64,000 bases of DNA from Mantis religiosa (taxonomy: Eukaryota; Arthropoda; Insecta; Mantodea; Mantidae): contig CM060947.1 of assembly GCA_030765055.1 (NCBI GenBank), forward strand, positions 64,758,656 to 64,822,655. The letters run 5' to 3'. The notes below the pieces were generated by a model, which saw only the letters and a program-made list of their open reading frames with translations, was not told where the DNA came from and searched no databases. The translations under genes were made by a program, and so were the position numbers. Every line of letters begins with the position of its first letter. Within the stretch, counting starts at the first letter, position 1. Below, piece after piece: positions 21,030 through 30,905 of this stretch.

Positions 21030-22040
21030 GATGGTTAGAAAGAATGTATGAAGCAGTCGTTGAATCCAGAAGAATGTATGCAGTGGAGGTATGGGGCACA
21101 TCAGAGATGGGCTCACAATTAGACCAGATGTATGGATTGTTTTTCAAAGAGCTTCTCTGGCTGCCAAAATCGGCACCAAGAGACGTGGCATTACTAGAGT
21201 TGGGTAATGCAAAGAGGAGGGCAATAATAATAGAGAGAATACAGAAATTCCGGTATAAGTGTATTATAGGGCAGAAAGAATTATTGAATCTGTGTGTGAA
21301 CCAATAGAAAAGCATTAAGAACACAAATAGTTGGTGGTCGGAACTGGAAAGAATGGCATCAAAGATAGGCATAGGAAATATATGGAGAGCAGAGGTGTCA
21401 AATCATAGTGGTTCTTGGAAAGAAGTGAGAAACAGAGTACAAGACATAGATAGGCAGGAGATATGGGAAAGTATAGAAGAAAAGAAATCTTTGAAATTTT
21501 ATAAGCAATTAAAGACAGACTGGGGTAGGGAAAAATATATAGATGTGACAAAACTGGAAGAGAAGACATAGCATGGATGAGATTAGGAATAATATATCCA
21601 AAAGGGTTGAGAAATAATGAGGTACAGGTATGTTAATTTTGTGTAGATGAAGAGAGCACTAATCATTATCTGATTGAATGTAAGGAGTTAACAAATTGCA
21701 GGAGAAAAATATGGGTTAAGAAATGGGACAGTGTGAGCAAAGAGGTAGTAACATTATGCATGTTAATGGGAATGGGTGAAGAGAAAAATAGATGTATAAG
21801 AGAATTCTTATATAGTTTTAGAGAAAAGTGTATTAGGGTAAAACAAGTGAATGTCAGGAAGAAACGACACCAAGCTTCTAAGGTAAACCAAAGGCTTATG
21901 GCCAGGGGACCTGAGCCAGCGAGTAAATCTTGGGTCAGCAATTTCATGTTATCTGCACAGGATTATAATAGTGTATGTTCGATGTTAAAGTCAATATAGT
22001 GAAAGTGTAATAGAAACTGTACAAATAAATATCATATCAA
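21030..22040 (+). pseudogene. Non-LTR retrotransposon ORF2, C-terminal part after the RT
   Basis: Post-RT region of a LINE polyprotein. Seen on plus: YAVEVWG (the Y-G-E-WG motif that follows the RT thumb, about 21080-21100), a segment FKELLWLPKSAP and LELGNAKRRA, then a second frame with IWRAEVSNHSGSW and FYKQLKTDWG, and finally a CCHC-like knuckle (CVDEESTNHYLIEC, about 21640-21682) as in I/Jockey/R1-type LINEs. Stops and frameshifts lie at about 21306, 21570 and beyond. AATAAA at 22023-22028 may mark the 3' end. RT catalytic core absent. Confidence 0.75.
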
Positions 22041-22909
22041 CAAGAGAACACCACGAAAACCAATGATTAGTGTGAGCTGTGGTGGAAATTTGCACTCGGA
22101 GGTCCCGAATTCAAGCTTCACCGTCACTGTGGAGCATTGTCGCTTGCTGGGTTAAGGTTTTTAATCTTCCGTTAAACTAAAATTATAAGATGACATCCTA
22201 CGAATATATACTTTCCTTTGTGACGTCTGCTTCTTAAGTTTATAGAATTGCAAACGGCATATTTTACGTTTTAATATAGGTTAATACAATTTATTTTTAA
22301 TTCCTCTGCTCTTTTGGTTGAAAGGAAAGCGTATATAATACGTATATGATATGTGGACCTGTACTAACCCGTCTAGTCTGAGAGAGGTATGAAAATCTAA
22401 TTACTGCGGATTAAATTTTACCTTTCTCTCTGCTGTTTCAATTTCGATTCTCCCTTCCATGCATCATAACTTCGTATTGGTTTCTTTTTTCACCGATATT
22501 TCGCTATTTGCTGCATATAAATTGAATTCCATTTAATTATAGGTGAGCTCCTCTCTTGCTGTGAGCATGCATGTTAATTCTCAATGTTCTTATTTTACCA
22601 AACTGATACATGTTCTAATAGCTTTACACCATTTAAAACTAGAAGGGGAATATAAATAGTATTCTAAGAGTAGTCATAGGGCATTTTGACAATAGGTAAA
22701 TACTGCAGGCAAGTTCGAGGAAAACTTAGTTATAACAAAACAAAGGACTTGCAGTGTTATTGCTGCTGTGTTGTCATCTTTTATTTAATATTGTAAAGAA
22801 GCAAAGAGCATGTTAATATAGACTTGGCTACTTGAGACAGTGAACATTTACTTCAATTAATGAGTGTTTTATTGTTTTATTGTACGCTTGTTTTACCACA
22901 TTTTTAATA
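22041..22909. other. AT-rich DNA; possible tRNA-like relic near 22075-22140
   Basis: A phrase with GGAGGTCCCGAATTCAAGC at about 22100 looks like a worn B box, but the rest of a SINE is not visible. Confidence 0.4.
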
Positions 22910-23795
22910 TGAGGACTGTTCAATAAAGAAGGATCATAATTTTACGCACTAAAATTCAAACTTATTATATTCTGTTAGCTCAATGTGAAGCAAACCTGCC
23001 GTTGTAGTTCCATTGTGGGTACTCCTGGTTCCCGCCTGTGAGAACCAGGCAAGTTCAGACAAGTCCAGTATCGCCTAACGCTTCAATGGAGGTAACACAC
23101 GAGGAAGAGTATACAGCTTTGAAATTCTGCTTTCGTCTCAACAAATATTCCGTTGACGCCTATACAATGTCACAGGAGGCCTATGGAGAGTCTGTTCTTC
23201 ATTACAGAACAGCTCGAAGGTGGTTTAAAATGTTTAAAGAGGAGAGACAATCATTGTCAAAGGAAGGTGAACCCGGTGCACCAGTTACTGCTGTTACGGA
23301 AGAAAATATCAACACTGCTGCTGCCATTGTGAGAGAGGATCGACGAGTTACAATAAGATCACTTTCTGAAACGCTGAACATTTCATTGGGTGCCACATTT
23401 CCGTGAAGCAGGCTGGATGCTGCAACACGACAATGCGCGGCCAAATATTGCCAATGTTGTTGAATATCTTGCAAAGATCAGCATGAAGTGTATCCCTCCC
23501 CCTCCCTATATTCCGGATTTAGCCCCATGTGACCTTTTTCTATTTCCTAACCTGAAGAAACGTCTTGTGGGAGGCATTTTCCATCATCAGAAGCAGTGGT
23601 GAAGGCTGCGGAGGCGATTTTGAAGGATCTCTCAAAAATTGTTTCTAGCATGTCTTTGAAGACTGGCAGAAACGCTGGGACAAGTGCTTCGCATTCAGGG
23701 GAGATTTTTTTGGGAAGAACCATCAAAATTATGAGGATGAGTAAAGATACGTTGTCAAAAAGAAATTGTGGTTATTCTATATTGAACAGCCCTCC
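22910..23795 (+). mobile_element. mariner element, family A (copy 1), internally deleted
   Basis: Ends are inverted repeats around GGACTGTTCAATAAAGAAGG (left) and, on minus from 23795, GGAGGGCTGTTCAATATAG; both are flanked by TA (22908-22909, 23796-23797). From ATG at 23086 the transposase begins MEVTHEEEYTALKFC, with the first HTH through WFKMFKEERQS and the second through RRVTIRSLSETLNISLGAT. It then jumps to HFREAGWMLQHDNARP (second catalytic Asp) and PDLAPCDLF (third). The gap removes roughly 130 codons, including the first catalytic Asp. The C-terminus (KAAEAILKDLS) is frame-broken. Non-autonomous. Confidence 0.9.
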
Positions 23796-24502
23796 TACTT
23801 AGTGCTATTCCTGATCATGACGTAATGACCAAAATGGCTCGAGGGATGCAGATGTAAGTTAAAGCTGTACTAAATTCCTGAGCGTTTGTGTTTCTTAAAC
23901 TGAAATACAAGAAAATAATGTTTTTCTATTTCTCTTCCATAGGAGAAGCGTTACAAATCTTACAAAAATTGCTTTAACGGAAATGTATGAGTATTGTGTG
24001 TTTCAAATGGGTTGATGTTTGTCCTTGAGCAATACTTGACGAGCAAGCAATCAGAGTCCTGTGGGGTTGTCACATTGCATTCCCCCTATGTGGTGTGTGA
24101 TGAGTAGCAAACTAATCAATTTTTATTAAATACTATTCGTGCTAAGACAAAATTCAGAGTTTGCAAAAACTGATCCATGAGGAAGGAGAGAGTAATGTAT
24201 TTAACATAACCGTAAAAACCCCGTACTTTTAGCTCAATAAGTTTTCCTGTTATATAATTAAATTACCATTGTATTATAACAATCATTGCGCAGTGTAATG
24301 AACATCATTATTCATTGGCATATATGCGCGTACTCAGAACTGAAACATAAACATTTTCTATGACGTGCTAAAAGAAATTCTTTGAATAAGCCAAGGTGTT
24401 TGTTGAATTCATTAGAGGAAACAACACACTTCGTGCTGGTCTGGCAGAACGTGTCTGGTCACCTTATACCTTCCTTTATGAGTAGTTCGTAATCTCCATT
24501 TA
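23796..24502. other. AT-rich DNA, nothing recognised
   Basis: No supported feature. Confidence 0.55.
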
Positions 24503-24652
24503 CGCCCGCAATGTTAGCGTGGTGGTAGCGTGTCTTCCTCACGTTCAAGAAGTCACGAGTTCGAATCTCGGTCAGGGTGAGTTACCTGGATAAGGTTTTC
24601 CCCGGGGTTTTCCCTTATCCTGAAAGACGAATGTGGGGTAACTCCAAGCTAC
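24503..24652 (+). repeat. tRNA-derived SINE, family A (copy 4, 3'-truncated)
   Basis: Head GTTAGCGTGGTGGTAGCG, B box GAGTTCGAATCTCGGTCAGG, body to GGGGTAACTCCAAGCT; the last third and the tail are missing. Confidence 0.85.
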
Positions 24653-24849
24653 ATATATATTTACTTTATAGAGCTCAAAGCAGCATATTCAGATACACTT
24701 CCGGTTAAACCATAAAAAGGTATATCAACTGAATCAGTGAGACATGATGGATCTTCCTACTTATTACTGCCAGAACAATGCAAATGAATTAATATGGCGT
24801 CAAATTATGTTGCAAACAGAAATAGTATTTCTTAAGTATGGAAAGATAG

Positions 24850-25400
24850 CGTCTGAAAAATCCGATGCCATAGCCGGGATTTGAACCACGGATCTTCTGG
24901 TTGCCGACCAGCCGCACTAACCCTTGAGCTACTATGGCCAACGTACCGGCATGACATTAAATTCTGCAACTGTCTCGTGCTTTTCCCGGTAAACCACTTA
25001 TGAGTTCTCATAAACACATGAGATAACTGACTTAATGGCGACTTATTATGCTGTAAGTACTTTAAGGCCCGGGCTTTATAGTTAACCACTATTAGGTCAA
25101 TTAATGGAAATTAATTGTTCTTTCACACTGGCCGTGTGTAGGCTAAAGTATGTAAAGTTAGAGTCAGACTGAAAAATTTAATGCCATACCAGGGATTTGT
25201 ACAACGGATCTTCTGGTTTCCGTCCAGCCGCTCTAACCCTTGAGCTACTATGGCCAACGTGCCAACATGACATTAAGTTCTCCAACTGCCTAGAAGATCC
25301 GTGGTTCAAATTCCGGCTATGGCATTGAATTTTCAGTCTATCTTTCCACACTTTAGCCTAGACACGGCCAGTGTGAAAGAACAATTAATTTCCAATATTT
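24850..25400 (-). repeat. Composite tRNA-SINE array (family C)
   Basis: Two tRNA-like heads lie in the same orientation on minus at 24939-24867 and 25255-25182, about 316 bp apart, each followed by the CATTGAA-type tail and separated by the spacer with AAGTACTTTAAGGCCCGGGC. From about 25290 a partial head and tail continue on plus (GATCCGTGGTTCAAATTCCG), so the array ends in an inverted fragment. The first head has GCCATAG/CTATGGC pairing. Same family as 6504-6915. The open frame at 24832-25089 is this repeat. Confidence 0.75.
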
Positions 25401-25653
25401 TTTAAACTGATTAAAACGACTTCTTTAGAAGGAACTGATAAGGAACACAACAAGACTGGCAATTTACAAGAAACATCAGATAAACTTCAAGAAAGCTACT
25501 TTTGGACAGAAATATCAGGTAATCAGATTTTGGAACCTATGATCATAAATTTCCAGTACTCAGACGTTGATGACCACGACAATGACGAATTATCTCTTAA
25601 CGTAAGTAACATTCATAGCTATATGGATACACCTCTGGCATTTTGTTTGGATT
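25390..25653 (+). CDS. Candidate exon or open-frame relic of unknown function
   Basis: A stop-to-stop plus frame encodes a polar stretch with GTDKEHNKTGNLQETSDK and an acidic segment DVDDHDNDELS. Within it, after ELSLN, the DNA reads GTAAGT (25600-25605), a consensus 5' splice site. No ATG until late and no clear acceptor upstream, because the SINE array ends at about 25400. I do not recognise the protein. It could be an internal or 3'-cut exon of a host gene or a transposon ORF. Confidence 0.25.
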
Positions 25654-25961
25654 AGAAAAATAAGTAATTCATAAACTATAATTAATTATAAACTAAATGT
25701 TTAAACCATGTGCGTAATACACGTAATTACGTGCGTAATATAGAATTTTCCTGTTGCAATTGTAATTTCAACAACCGCATCATTTTGAAACTTTGGCACA
25801 TTCAGTTTACGCTCCCTTACATCTAGCGCCAAGAAGACTTGTAAGTTTGGAAGAGAGAGGGAAATATTAAAATAGCGGTGGTAACGAGGTGGCAACCCTG
25901 AAGGCTCTAACGCATCTGATTCGCTGCACGCGAGAACTCTTCCCATTTGAAACACATAATA

Positions 25962-26430
25962 ATGTGTGTGTGTGCGGGGGGGGGTGGTCCCCATAGGGGA
26001 GAGGATCAGCTTCCGTGGTGCGGGCGCTGCGGACCCTTAGCACTCGTGGTACCTCTGACGTTACAAGAGGTACCTCGGGCCGAACTGCCGAGCCCCTCCC
26101 GTCGGGCAGTTGTTTGGATTAGTTTGGACTCGAGGGGGTAGTGTGTTCCCGAAACCCGCGGGATATCGGGTACCTCCGGCCAGGTCTCGGCCGCCCGGAG
26201 GGGGTAGAGCGTTGCCCCATAAGTCCCGGGGATTAGCCTGCAGAACTAGTAGGTGTGCTAGATCACCAGGCGGCCCCACCGAGGTTTTCGGTAGTCTTCC
26301 CTGCGGGGTTGACGCGCGTAAGTGGCGTATTCAATTCCATCCGTCTTGTTGTCATATGCATAGGGGCCCGGAGTTTTCCATCACTCCCGGGTAGAAGCAA
26401 GGCAGGGTCTTCGGACCTTTGGTTACATAC
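25962..26430. other. GC-rich, CpG-containing island of unknown identity
   Basis: Begins with a short (GT)n and a G run at about 25976-25984 and continues about 430 bp, far richer in G+C than the rest. Phrases include TCCCGTCGGGCAGTTG and GGTCTCGGCCGCCCGGAG. Open frames run on both strands (26110-26394 plus, 26061-26279 minus), expected in GC-rich DNA. Candidates are the 5' region of a retroelement or a CpG-island promoter; I recognise neither. Confidence 0.45.
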
Positions 26431-26444
26431 TCTGCACTTACATG

Positions 26445-26445
26445 C

Positions 26446-26478
<33 letters not shown>

Positions 26479-26486
26479 CGCGCGCG
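26445..26486. repeat. (GT)n(CG)n microsatellite
   Basis: GT units to 26470 then CG units to 26486, at the right edge of the GC-rich island. Confidence 0.95.
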
Positions 26487-27634
26487 TAAATTTAAATTCA
26501 CATCTTCCAAGGCTGCGATATAAATTCCAAGAAAATCCTTTACATTTTAATGAAATAAGTTTCTTAAACTTAGGATTTCTAAAAATGGTTGCAAGATTTG
26601 GAAAGAGGTACCATACATTTTAGATATTAAATTTATTGTAATTTTAAATTTGAATTATAGTATACAAAGAGCTTTAAAGACTTTTTAACAATAATTCTTC
26701 ATCGCTTAATTATTTATTTTAAGACTCGTCTTCATAGCATTTTGATAATTATACACAATACAGTACCAGAATTGCTGAAAATGTTTATGTTACTATAGAA
26801 TGTGATTTGTTTAAATACACGCAAAATTTAGATAACGCAGCAGGTGCGAGCTGTGCTGAAATGAATCCGAAAATAGCTGTTAGGTAACGATGCAGACCTT
26901 TTTCCTCCACTTAACACACAGCTTGCGGATGTTGTGTCAGTCATTAGCACGGAACAAAACAAATACGTGTTCAATACGCCACAGGCGAAAGTGAGATACG
27001 GGGATGGGAATTCAAGTGTGCATTTCAATAGAGGCAAAATAATAAACGCAAACTCGCTGTGCACAAAGCAAAAAAGCTTCACTGTCTTCCTTGTTGCTTC
27101 ATTCACTGCAATTCCAGCACTCCCGCTGTTTGCAAGGTAGAAACATATATTCTTTTATTGCATCTGATGTTCGAGGACTTCCCTTTCAATGCGAGCTTCT
27201 GAAAAGCTAAATAGCTCGAGCATTTTTGAAGCTTGCATTTTCACATTTGAAAAAGAACTGAGGTAATTGCTGGAGAAGATATCTATTGGCATTTATAAAA
27301 GAGATGCATACTAAAATGTTGACCTAGAGTTTATAATATTCCATGATATAGATTCATTTAGCCCCTATAAATGGGCTCTTCTTTTGCCTCTTTTCATAAT
27401 CACCAAATCAGATCATAAACAAGGCAAAAATGAGATAATTATGCTCTTCTCAATTAAATATTGAGGTTAGTACCAAGTAAATGAAAGGAAGTTTAAAATT
27501 TCTCTGACTAGAATTATTATATAACTAATGTGGAAATTAATTCTTCCTTAAATTTTTCTTTTATTGCATATTTTTTCTGGTCAGTATCCTATCCCTGAAA
27601 ATATTAGAAGATTAACATTTAAAAGAAAATAACA
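26487..27634. other. AT-rich DNA, nothing recognised
   Basis: Overlapping frames near 26828-27140 lack known motifs. Confidence 0.5.
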
Positions 27635-28345
27635 TGTTGATACCGAAATTATGGTTTGCCAAATGCAAAGAATCATGATAGATGTCAAAGGAATGTTGGT
27701 TCTTCGTTACGACCAGGGCAAGGCCAGTTGAGTTGGGGGAAAGTGTATAACAAAGCAATATAAGAAGCAGTGTCCTTAGAAGATTTCTAAAGGAATTGTC
27801 ACTTGACGTGTATGAATAGGGAATTCTTTGGATCATTTACAATGGCGACCAAAACAGCCACAAAAGGGACTTTGTTTGAAAAGGAATTTTGAGAGTGAAA
27901 GTTAGAGATACACACACGCGCAGCTGTGGTCAGAGAGCACTCATCGGCGTGAAGCCGATGTGGCTAGTTCGCGGCTAGGATGCCATTATAAACAGTCTTC
28001 GGGTTGAAGCAGATCAGAGGAGTCTTCGGCGTCAGTCCGATGAGAGGTGTCTGAGACGTGAAGCTTATTAGAGCGGTCAACTTGTTCTGTCTTGAATATT
28101 TGTCGGGTCATCAAAATTTATCGAGTAATAAACAATTAACATTCAGTAACTCTAAACTGAGATTGGTAACCCTCGGTCGGCAACTTCCATATTGATGTTT
28201 GAAAAGAAGAAGCAGTGAATAAATAATTTGGAGACGGGCATTCCAGTGTTGTGAAAATCTCCTTCTCACACCCATCCACGCATACCATGAGAGAAACCTC
28301 ATTGCTCGCCGACTTATTTGCTCAACCATAAACATTTTAGGTACA
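27635..28345 (+). mobile_element. LTR of an LTR retrotransposon (copy 2), with primer-binding site following
   Basis: Starts TGTTGATACC and ends TTTAGGTACA (TGT...ACA). It is homologous along its length to the decayed LTR at 15386-16030. A TATA-like AATATAAG lies near 27760 and AATAAA near 28121. Five 27-bp units occupy 27940-28074. Directly downstream comes a primer-binding-type sequence, so this is a 5' LTR with some internal DNA; gag-pol and a 3' LTR are not seen. Bel/Pao or gypsy type cannot be decided. Confidence 0.72.
27940..28074. repeat. 27-bp tandem repeat inside the LTR, about 5 units
   Basis: Units begin near 27940, 27967, 27994, 28021 and 28048 and share the pattern GTCTTCGGCGTGAAGCCGAT with divergence. 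The other LTR has one unit at 15712-15738. Confidence 0.7.
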
Positions 28346-28348
28346 AAT

Positions 28349-28366
28349 TGGCGCCGCAACGTGGGG
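28349..28366 (+). other. Primer-binding site of the LTR retrotransposon
   Basis: TGGCGCCGCAACGTGGGG lies 3 bp after the LTR end. TGGCGCC is the complement type of a tRNA 3' end used by many LTR elements, and the following AACGTGGGG is commonly seen there. The tRNA identity is not determined. Confidence 0.6.
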
Positions 28367-28995
28367 CTCTTTGTTTGCCACATACAATTTTGCTTCAATG
28401 TGATTATCTTCACTAGCTTTTGCTCTATAGATTACTTAAATAGAACTGAATTGGCTTAGTATTATTGTTAATAGTAGTTGCGAACATTATTTGCAGCAGC
28501 AGTATATTACAAATGGAATCAGAGTAAATATTTGTTTCTGTGGAAAGTGTCTTAGAATAGATTTATGTTGCCATTTAGACCTATAACTCAACCAGTTAAG
28601 TTCACACTTTTACTCGTAGTGTCCCATAGAATATTGGTATCGTCAACTGCATTCTCATTGTTTGTAAATATGATTTAATATTTCTTTGGGCCATATTCAA
28701 TATAATTTTGGTATTCTCTTGAATGGTTGATAGGGATGTTGTGGACTAGGTTTGGAATTCATTATGTGTGACAGTAGAACTTCTATAGAACATCTAATCC
28801 TATAGTTACTTCTCACGAGTGCTGATAAACAAAGACTGAGCCTGAATTTTTCCTGTACCTTCTGTGATAGTTTCGTATCTGAAACATAAATATATGAAAA
28901 GAGCGGGTTTTTATGTATAATGTCGGTAGGCAGCAGCACTCTCCTATTAGTAGGTTGCTAGTAATTCTCTATTTTGTAGACTCTGCGTGCATTTC
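28367..28995. other. Possible internal LTR-element leader, otherwise nothing recognised
   Basis: No gag motif. Frames on minus (28697-28939) show nothing known. Confidence 0.4.
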
Positions 28996-29275
28996 GCATA
29001 CCAGACAGTGGAGGTGACGCGAGAGGAGCAGTACAGCACAATCAAATTCGTTTAAATCGTTTAAACCATACAGCCACCGAATCTTATAAAAAGCTGAAGC
29101 AAGCGTACAGTGAAGATGTACTACTTCGTGCAACAGTGTTTAGGTGGATCAAGGACTTCAAAGAAGACCGACTTGTCAGTGCTAAGCAAGGAGGGCCTGG
29201 TGTTTCGGCTTCTACTGTAACGGAAGTCAACTTCAACACAGCTGCTGTGATTGTCAGAGAGGATCGGCGAAACCC
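28996..29275 (+). pseudogene. mariner transposase N-terminus (family A relative), cut by a SINE
   Basis: From about 29009 the plus strand gives VEVTREEQYSTIKF (Val in place of the start Met), then AYSEDVLLRATVFRW, the first HTH, and NTAAVIVREDRR at the start of the second HTH. It stops at 29271 where a SINE in the opposite orientation begins. No terminal inverted repeat is visible on the left, and no continuation was found beyond the SINE. Confidence 0.8.
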
Positions 29276-29377
29276 CGAAACAAACCCATGTGTCATGTAG
29301 GTCGGTCGCGGGAATCGAACCCGGGCCTCCCGAATGCGAGCCACAAGCTTAACCGCCTGAGCCATCCCGCTCGGTTC
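29272..29377 (-). repeat. tRNA-derived SINE, family B head, 3'-truncated
   Basis: On minus: ACCGAGCGGGATGGCTCAGG (A box), CCCGGGTTCGATTCCCGCG (B box), then CCGACCTACATGACACATGG. It matches the first about 105 bp of 49701-50070. It abuts the mariner fragment on the left. Confidence 0.8.
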
Positions 29378-30715
29378 CAACAAAACATTACTTACGAGGT
29401 GCAAAGCAGTGTGAACTAGTGTTATTATCATCATTTAATTCAAAAATACGCTCATCATTTGAGGCTATCGGTATGAGAGCATTTTGAATGAATTTGGAGA
29501 ATCGCTAAGCAGATGTTTCAAAGTGGGTTGCTAAACGCTGCCCTTGAAATTCCATATCTTTACATGATACCCTAATTTAAATAACTCAATAATCTCAATT
29601 GTTTAAAAGTGCCAAGGTATAAAAAATATTCAGAGAAATAATAAAGGATATCTCAAAAACCACTAATAAAACTAAAATATTACAATTTTGAAGTAAATTT
29701 TTTATTTTAAAGTGAGCTACAATTTTCGTAAGCTATGTCCATTTCTTATAGTTAATAACTTTTACAAAATTATTAAAATTGTTTTTTTTTTTTTTTAATG
29801 GGGAGTGATTTATAGGCTATTCCCAGATGTTACAAGATATTAATTTCGTCATTTAAATAGTTTAAAATTAGAGATCTGTAGGTGTTATTATTTAGAAAAT
29901 AAATTGAATTGAACGTTTTCTATGCAAATTTTGGAAGAGGGGTACCATAAATGCTTGTGTTGCATGTTTTGAGGAGCTAAACTTAATATCAAGTATCAGT
30001 ACCTATTATCCGATATTTTGGTTTGATTTTTACTATCGTAACACACACAAAGACACAAAAATATTAAGTGACACATGGGCATTGTCATACAAGTGTTATT
30101 TCTATTGCGGATCTCTCAAATTGACATTTCTGATAAAATATCACTACCAAACGTTTGGTTGGAATTCTGTATTTTATCTACCTATATAGTTAAGAGGTAG
30201 AAAAATTAAACATTAGCTTCACAGTCATGTCTTAAATTAGAATATTACCGACGATACACATATCATGGAACCTGTCGAGAAACAAGAAGGCTATGCTTGA
30301 ACAAACATAAAATTTAGCTGTATAAAATTCTATGAAATTAATTTTAAGGCATATTTAAAACCCTTCACAGTGTTATATTAGTTTAAAAATATTCTACATG
30401 TAAACGTCTGAATATACTATGAACCATGCAACTGAGAAAACAATTTGGCTAGTCATTGGATGAGGTAACTGAATCGAGCCAATTCCATCTATTTGTAAAT
30501 TAGATGTGTGGTGATCCTGTAATCGGAACATGTGGGAAATTATAGAATTCTCTAGAACTACATCGCATGTGCCTAGGTGGTAATGGGGTAGCCAGCTGGA
30601 AACGATGGTTGGAGGACTATGTAATTCTAAATTTGAAATAAGAGTGCACATTTAAATAACTAAAATAATATAAGTAAAATATATGAAGACAATTATCAGG
30701 TGGCTTTAAAATAAC
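29378..30715. other. AT-rich DNA, nothing recognised
   Basis: A T run lies near 29784-29803. No supported gene. Confidence 0.55.
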
Positions 30716-30905
30716 ACATTCGTAATGTCCGGTCGACCGCTCTCTCTGACCATCAGTGGTTTTGTAGTTTCCCCGTGTTGGTAAGTAAATGCTGCTGGGA
30801 TAGTAGCTCTTCTATCCCGACTTTTCTTTCCATCACTTCCTTCATCACCATTCAGGGTTGAAAACGTCGTAATTTTGCGTGTTACGACTTGGTGGTGGAG
30901 TTGAG
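30716..30905 (+). repeat. SINE fragment (family E)
   Basis: Body phrase GTTGGTAAGTAAATGCTGCT matches the fragment at 1640-1860. Head unclear. Confidence 0.4.

Noticed and set aside
26061..26394. Gene in the GC-rich island
   Set aside because: Overlapping open frames on both strands are expected from GC content; no domain motif.
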